Part shown: in pieces, positions 14,281 through 18,060 of the stretch
How positions within the stretch are numbered: the stretch's first letter is position 1
Layout of the letters: every line of letters begins with the position of its first letter
From: DAOMOD01 sp964526035
GTDB lineage: Bacteria > Pseudomonadota > Gammaproteobacteria > Xanthomonadales > BPKI01
Assembly: GCA_964526035.1 (NCBI GenBank)
Contig: CAZGKE010000063.1
Coordinates: 1 to 18,060 of the forward strand
Direction of reading: 5' to 3'
Length of the DNA: 18,060 bases
The notes under the pieces: model-generated
Seen by the model: only the letters and a program-made list of their open reading frames with translations
What the model was told of the DNA's origin: nothing
Database searches by the model: none
Made by a program: the position numbers and the translations under genes

Positions 14281-15642
14281 ATGGCCGAACTCAAAGAAGC
14301 CCGCGTTCCCGACATCGGCGATTTCACCGATGTCCCGGTCATCGAACTGCTGGTCGCAGTCGGCGACGCGGTGAAGAAGGATCAGGGGCTGATCACGCTG
14401 GAGTCGGACAAGGCCACCATGGAAGTGCCGGCGCCGTTTGACGGCGTGGTCAAGGAGATCAAGGTCAAGGTCGGCGAAAGCGTCGGCGAAGGCGCCGTCG
14501 TCGCGATCCTCGAGGCTACGAACGAAGCGGCGGACACTTCCCCTGCCAGCGGGAAAAGTCCGGGTGCCCAGGACATTTCGGAAGGGGGCCAGCCCGCCAA
14601 GACACCCACAAACACCGAATCCACTTCCCCTGCGAGCGGGGGAAGTCGAAGCGGCGCAGCCGCTTCGGAAGGGGGCCGATCCACCTCGACCTCCACGCCC
14701 CCCGTCGCCTTTGACGCCGATTCGCTGATGCCCGGCAAGGTCCCCTACGCCAGCCCGGCAGTGCGCGCTTTCGCTCGCGAACTGGGCGTCGAACTGGAGC
14801 GCGTGACCGGCACCGGCCGCAAGCAGCGCATAACGCGTGAGGACGTGCAGGGCTTCGTCAAGCAGGTGATGAGTGGTTCGGCCGGCGCGCCTTCCGGTGG
14901 CGGTACCGGACTCAGCCTGCTGCCCTGGCCCAAGGTCGATTTCAGCAAGTTCGGCGACATCGAAAGCGTGCCGCTGTCGCGCATCAAGAAGATTTCCGGC
15001 GCCAACCTGGCCCGCAATTGGGCGATGATTCCGCACGTCACCCAGCAGGACGAGGCCGACATCACCGACATGGAGGCGTTCCGCAAGCGCCTCGGCGAGG
15101 AGAACAAGGAGGTCAAGGTGACGCCGCTGGTGTTCCTGATCAAGGCGGTGGTCGCAGCGTTGAAGCAGTTTCCCAACTTCAATGCCTCGCTGGACCCGAG
15201 CGGCGAAAATCTTGTGCTCAAGAAGTACTTTCACATCGGCATTGCGGTGGATACTCCGGACGGCCTGGTGGTGCCCGTGATCCGCGACTGCGACCGCAAG
15301 GGCATGCTGGAACTCGCCGCCGAGATGGGCGAGATCTCGAAAAAGGCGCGCGAGAAGAAGCTCGGCCCTGCCGACATGAGCGGCGGCTGTTTCTCGATCA
15401 GCTCGCTGGGCGGCATCGGCGGAACCGGCTTCACGCCAATCGTCAATGCGCCCGAGGTGGCTATCCTCGGCGTCTCGCGTTCATCGATGAAGCCGGTGTG
15501 GAACGGCAAAGAGTTCGCGCCACGGCTGATGCTGCCGCTGTCGCTCAGCTACGATCATCGCGTCATCGACGGCGCCGCGGCCGCGCGCTTTGCCGCCTAT
15601 CTCGCGCAGGTGCTGGGCGACCTGCGCCGACTGCTGCTGTAA
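14281..15642 (+). CDS. aceF: Dihydrolipoamide acetyltransferase (pyruvate dehydrogenase E2)
   Basis: This 453-residue E2 core subunit of the pyruvate dehydrogenase complex moves an acetyl group from its lipoyl arm to CoA. It has one lipoyl domain (1-80) with the lipoylation site ESDKATMEVP (Lys44), a low-complexity linker (81-150), a peripheral-subunit-binding domain (about 156-193, YASPAVRAFARELGVELERV) and the catalytic domain (about 222-453) ending in SLSYDHRVIDGA, with His426 and Asp430. The start follows GGGGAGGG. The linker is encoded by two copies of a 53-bp palindromic repeat also found in lpdA. It leads an operon with the fusion gene and lpdA; no E1 gene (aceE) is beside it. Another 2-oxo-acid complex is possible, but the E3 partner with a lipoyl domain favours the pyruvate type. 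Confidence 0.95.
   Translation: MAELKEARVPDIGDFTDVPVIELLVAVGDAVKKDQGLITLESDKATMEVPAPFDGVVKEIKVKVGESVGEGAVVAILEATNEAADTSPASGKSPGAQDISEGGQPAKTPTNTESTSPASGGSRSGAAASEGGRSTSTSTPPVAFDADSLMPGKVPYASPAVRAFARELGVELERVTGTGRKQRITREDVQGFVKQVMSGSAGAPSGGGTGLSLLPWPKVDFSKFGDIESVPLSRIKKISGANLARNWAMIPHVTQQDEADITDMEAFRKRLGEENKEVKVTPLVFLIKAVVAALKQFPNFNASLDPSGENLVLKKYFHIGIAVDTPDGLVVPVIRDCDRKGMLELAAEMGEISKKAREKKLGPADMSGGCFSISSLGGIGGTGFTPIVNAPEVAILGVSRSSMKPVWNGKEFAPRLMLPLSLSYDHRVIDGAAAARFAAYLAQVLGDLRRLLL
14536..14588. repeat. 53-bp palindromic repeat, copy A1 (in aceF linker)
   Basis: This is a diverged copy starting exactly at codon 86 of aceF. The first hairpin (ACTTCCCC ... AAAAGT) is imperfect and the second is mostly lost, but the end TTCGGAAGGGGG is kept. 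It is joined to copy A2 by a 34-bp spacer that includes GCCAAGACACCC. Confidence 0.8.
14623..14675. repeat. 53-bp palindromic repeat, copy A2 (in aceF linker)
   Basis: It starts at codon 115 of aceF. Two hairpins are visible: one from ACTTCCCC and GGGGAAGT, and a perfect 9-bp stem CGAAGCGGC/GCCGCTTCG. It is read as TSPASGGSRSGAAASEGG. It differs from copy B1 in lpdA at only 2 of 53 bases. Confidence 0.9.
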
Positions 15643-15664
15643 ACGGAGAATCACGATCGCCAAG

Positions 15665-17263
15665 ATGCCGCCCAAAGTTGCCGACACCGAGGCCAAGCTG
15701 CGCGTGCGCGAGGCGCACACGGCCGACATTTCCGCCATCGTCGATCTTGCCCGTCGCGTCTACGCGCCGGCCTGGTCCTATTCCGAGGGCATGATCCGCG
15801 GCCAGCTCGCGCAGTTTCCCGATGGCCAGTTTGTCGCTGAATACGACGATTGCATCGTTGGCTATTGCGCCACCTTCCGCGCCCGCGAAGAGCTGGTGAT
15901 GGGTCCGCACACCTGGATGGAGATCACCGGTGGCGGCTACGCCTCGCGGCATGCGCCGAAGGGAGACTGGCTGTACGGCATGGAAGTGTGCGTGGACGGC
16001 GCCCACCGCGGCCTGCGCATCGGCCAGCGCCTGTACGACCGGCGCAAGAAGCTGTGCATGGACCACGGCCTCAAGGGCATTGTCTTCGGCGGCCGCCTGC
16101 CCGGCTTCGCGCGTCGCCGCGGCAAGGTGGACGGCGCACTGGAATATGCCGAGAAGGTGCGTGACGGCCGCATGCGCGACCCCACCCTCAACTTTCAGCT
16201 GCGCAACGGCTTCGATCTGCTCGGCGTACTCGAAGGCTACGAGCCTTCCGACCGCGAATCGCTGGGCTATGCCGCCCACCTGGTGTGGCGCAATCCGCAG
16301 GCCAGCGATCATCCGGCCATCGCCAGCGCGCAGCGCCGCGGGCAGATCAAGGACTGGGTGCGGGTGGCGTCGGTGCAGTACCAGCAGCGCCGCGTCACCA
16401 CCTTCGAGGAGTTCGCCACGCAGGTCGAGTATTTCATCGACGTCGCCGCCGACTACCGCGCCGATTTCGTGCTGTTCCCGGAGCTGTTCACCCTGCAGCT
16501 GCTGTCGATCGCCAACGAGAAGCTGCAGCCGGCCGACTCCATCGCCACGCTGACCAGCTACACCGATCGCGTGCGCGACCTTCTGTCCGGGCTGGCGGTG
16601 CGCTACAACATCAACATCATCGGCGGCAGCCACCCGACGCGCATGGACGACGGCGACATCCACAACGTCTGCTATGTGTGCCTTCGCGACGGCGCGGTGT
16701 ATTCGCAGGAAAAGCTCCACCCGACGCCCAACGAGCGCCGCTGGTGGAACATCGTTGGTGGCGACGACGCCGCTGCGATTCCCACCGACTGCGGGCCGAT
16801 CGGCGTGATGATCTGCTACGACTCCGAGTTTCCCGAACTGTCGCGCCACCTGATCGACCAGGGCGCGCTGATCCTGTTCGTGCCTTTCTGTACCGATGAG
16901 CGCCAGAGCTACCTGCGCGTACGTTATGCCTGCCAGGCGCGCGCGGTGGAGAACCAGTGCTATCTGGTGCTGTCGGGCAACGTCGGCAACCTGCCGGGCG
17001 TGCACAACTTCGATATCCAGTACGCGCAGAGCTGCATCCTCACGCCCTGCGATTTCCCGTTCGCCCGCGACGGCATCGCCGCCGACACCACGCCCAACGT
17101 GGAGGCGGTCGCACTGGCCGATCTGCGCCTCGATTCCCTGATCGCGGCGCGCAACTCAGGCACCGTCCAGAACCTCCGGGACCGTCGCCACGACCTGTAC
17201 CAGACACGCTGGCAGAGCCGCCCGGCGCGGCAGCTGCGCCTGAAGACCCGCGAGGAAAAGTGA
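15665..17263 (+). CDS. Fused GNAT acetyltransferase and carbon-nitrogen hydrolase
   Basis: This is a 532-residue two-domain protein. The N-terminal GNAT domain (about 11-210) has the acetyl-CoA-binding loop HRGLRIGQRLYDRR (114-127). The C-terminal nitrilase-superfamily domain (about 230-500) has the catalytic triad Glu273 (LFPELF), Lys350 (SQEKLHPTP) and Cys384 (MICYDSEFPE), plus a conserved Glu in ERRWWNIVGG. The same architecture is known in B. subtilis YhcX. By family, one half would acylate an amine and the other would hydrolyse an amide; no substrate is known to me. It lies 22 bases after aceF and 5 before lpdA, so it shares their transcript. The only nearby ATG is at 15665, 15 bases after GGAGA, which is a long spacing; an ATC at 15656 would have ideal spacing. 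No disruption is seen. Confidence 0.92.
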   Translation: MPPKVADTEAKLRVREAHTADISAIVDLARRVYAPAWSYSEGMIRGQLAQFPDGQFVAEYDDCIVGYCATFRAREELVMGPHTWMEITGGGYASRHAPKGDWLYGMEVCVDGAHRGLRIGQRLYDRRKKLCMDHGLKGIVFGGRLPGFARRRGKVDGALEYAEKVRDGRMRDPTLNFQLRNGFDLLGVLEGYEPSDRESLGYAAHLVWRNPQASDHPAIASAQRRGQIKDWVRVASVQYQQRRVTTFEEFATQVEYFIDVAADYRADFVLFPELFTLQLLSIANEKLQPADSIATLTSYTDRVRDLLSGLAVRYNINIIGGSHPTRMDDGDIHNVCYVCLRDGAVYSQEKLHPTPNERRWWNIVGGDDAAAIPTDCGPIGVMICYDSEFPELSRHLIDQGALILFVPFCTDERQSYLRVRYACQARAVENQCYLVLSGNVGNLPGVHNFDIQYAQSCILTPCDFPFARDGIAADTTPNVEAVALADLRLDSLIAARNSGTVQNLRDRRHDLYQTRWQSRPARQLRLKTREEK

Positions 17264-17268
17264 GAGCC

Positions 17269-18060
17269 ATGGCCACGACGATTGACATCAAGGTGCCCGA
17301 CATCGGCGATTTCAGCGAAGTCCCCGTCATTGAACTGCTGGTCGCCACGGGCGACACGGTCAAGAAGGACCAGGGCCTGATCACGCTGGAGTCCGACAAG
17401 GCCACCATGGAGGTGCCATCCAGCGCCGACGGCGTGGTGAAGGCACTGAAGGTCAAGGTCGGCGACAGCGTCTCCGAGGGCACCGTCATCGCCGTCATCG
17501 AGGCCTCGACGGATGCCGAAAGCACTTCCCCCGCCAGCGGGGGAAGTCGAAGCGGCGCAGCCGCTTCGGAAGGGGGGCAAGCTGCCAAGACACCCGCAAA
17601 TACCGAACCCACTTCCCCCGCCAGCGGGGGAAGTCGAAATGCCAAAGGCGTTTCGGATGGGGGCAACGCGCCGAAAGCCTCCCCCGCCACCGGCCGCAAG
17701 CCCGACATCGAATGTCAGGTTGCGGTGCTGGGCGCCGGTCCCGGCGGCTACACCGCGGCGTTCCGCGCCGCCGATCTCGGCCAGGACGTGCTGCTGATCG
17801 AACGCTATGACTCCCTTGGCGGGGTGTGTCTCAACGTCGGCTGCATCCCGTCGAAGGCGCTGCTGCATTCGGCGCGGGTGATCGATGAAGCCGCGTCGTT
17901 TGCCGCTCACGGAATCGAGTTCGGCAAGCCGAGAATCAACCTCGACAAGTTGCGCGAGTTCAAGGACGGCGTGGTCGGTCAGCTCACCAAGGGTCTCGCC
18001 GGCATGGCCAAGCAGCGCAAGGTGGCGCGCGTGACCGGCGTGGGCAAGTTCGTGTCGCCC
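17269..18060 (+). CDS. lpdA: Dihydrolipoamide dehydrogenase (E3) with N-terminal lipoyl domain, 5' part
   Basis: The first 264 codons are present; the gene runs past the window edge. Residues 1-80 are a lipoyl domain (ESDKATMEVP, Lys44), followed by a Ser/Gly/Ala linker (81-145). The flavoprotein part then begins with the FAD-binding VAVLGAGPGGYTAAF (151-165) and the redox-active disulfide GGVCLNVGCIPSKALL (Cys187, Cys192). It reoxidises the dihydrolipoyl arms of the complex with FAD and NAD+. An added lipoyl domain on E3 is known in Neisseria and Xanthomonas-type enzymes. The start ATG at 17269 lies 5 bases after the fusion gene, with GAGGAAAAG upstream. The first 133 codons are collinear with aceF, and both linkers carry the same 53-bp repeat twice. 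Confidence 0.95.
   Translation, partial: MATTIDIKVPDIGDFSEVPVIELLVATGDTVKKDQGLITLESDKATMEVPSSADGVVKALKVKVGDSVSEGTVIAVIEASTDAESTSPASGGSRSGAAASEGGQAAKTPANTEPTSPASGGSRNAKGVSDGGNAPKASPATGRKPDIECQVAVLGAGPGGYTAAFRAADLGQDVLLIERYDSLGGVCLNVGCIPSKALLHSARVIDEAASFAAHGIEFGKPRINLDKLREFKDGVVGQLTKGLAGMAKQRKVARVTGVGKFVSP
17524..17576. repeat. 53-bp palindromic repeat, copy B1 (in lpdA linker)
   Basis: It starts at codon 86 of lpdA. It has a 9-bp stem ACTTCCCCC/GGGGGAAGT and a 9-bp stem CGAAGCGGC/GCCGCTTCG. It is read as TSPASGGSRSGAAASEGG, identical to copy A2 of aceF. Confidence 0.9.
17611..17663. repeat. 53-bp palindromic repeat, copy B2 (in lpdA linker)
   Basis: It starts at codon 115 of lpdA, 87 bases after copy B1. 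The first hairpin is intact and the second is diverged (AAATGCCAAAGGCGTTTCGG). The 34-bp spacer between B1 and B2 shares GCCAAGACACCC and ACCGAA with the spacer in aceF. Confidence 0.85.

Noticed and set aside
15563..17005. Minus-strand open frame (480 codons) opposite the GNAT-nitrilase gene
   Set aside because: Antisense to intact catalytic motifs, with no recognisable domain.
16960..17910. Minus-strand frames with recurring LPPLAGEV-like peptides
   Set aside because: This peptide is the reverse reading of the palindromic repeat inside lpdA, a common source of false gene calls in such genomes.

Overview
The window is GC-rich DNA with densely packed genes on both strands. The gene content points to a gammaproteobacterium of the Lysobacterales (Xanthomonadales) type: a class A RNase P RNA, a CtaB-type heme O synthase, a dihydrolipoamide dehydrogenase carrying its own N-terminal lipoyl domain, and REP-like palindromic repeats of the GTGGGAGG and CTTCCCCCGC kinds. 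This placement comes from remembered family features, not from a search.

Layout. 1-3208 (minus): a membrane-anchored Ser/Thr kinase with a long extracytoplasmic repeat region, followed with no gap by a secreted protein cut by the window edge. 3209-3384: a divergent intergenic region holding a sigma70-like promoter overlapped by a probable Fur box. 3385-5607 (plus): a FecA-like TonB-dependent receptor. 5608-5800: a compound block of inverted and heptameric repeats. 5801-6156 (minus): the RNase P RNA gene rnpB with its own promoter. 6271-6858: an unrecognised secreted protein. 7003-7905: heme O synthase. 8004-8564: an NAD(P)H-dependent FMN reductase. 8584-9659 (minus): a SpoU-class RNA methyltransferase translationally coupled to a DUF1499 membrane protein. 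9743-11048 (plus): an aldo/keto reductase with a Tat-like leader, then a small unknown protein. 11039-12646 (minus): an exported protein with an HExxH zinc-peptidase motif. 12744-13493: a DUF2884 (YggN-like) periplasmic protein. 13605-14189: a diheme cytochrome c lipoprotein. 14281-18060 (plus): a pyruvate-dehydrogenase-type operon, aceF, a GNAT-nitrilase fusion, and lpdA (cut by the window edge).

How the genes work together. The E2 and E3 genes encode two parts of the complex that makes acetyl-CoA. The fusion gene between them has an acetyltransferase domain and an amidase-type domain, and its position in the same transcription unit suggests a link to acyl-CoA or 2-oxo-acid metabolism. The receptor and its probable Fur site form a stand-alone iron-uptake unit. 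The rest of the window is housekeeping genes mixed with poorly characterised envelope proteins.

The most unusual observation is that the first ~133 codons of aceF and lpdA are collinear. In both genes a 53-bp double-hairpin repeat begins exactly at codon 86 and again at codon 115, read in the same frame, and supplies the flexible linker after the lipoyl domain. The closest pair of copies is not the positionally matching one, which suggests spread or gene conversion of a palindromic element inside coding sequence. I saw no transposase, integrase, tRNA, CRISPR array or known defence system.
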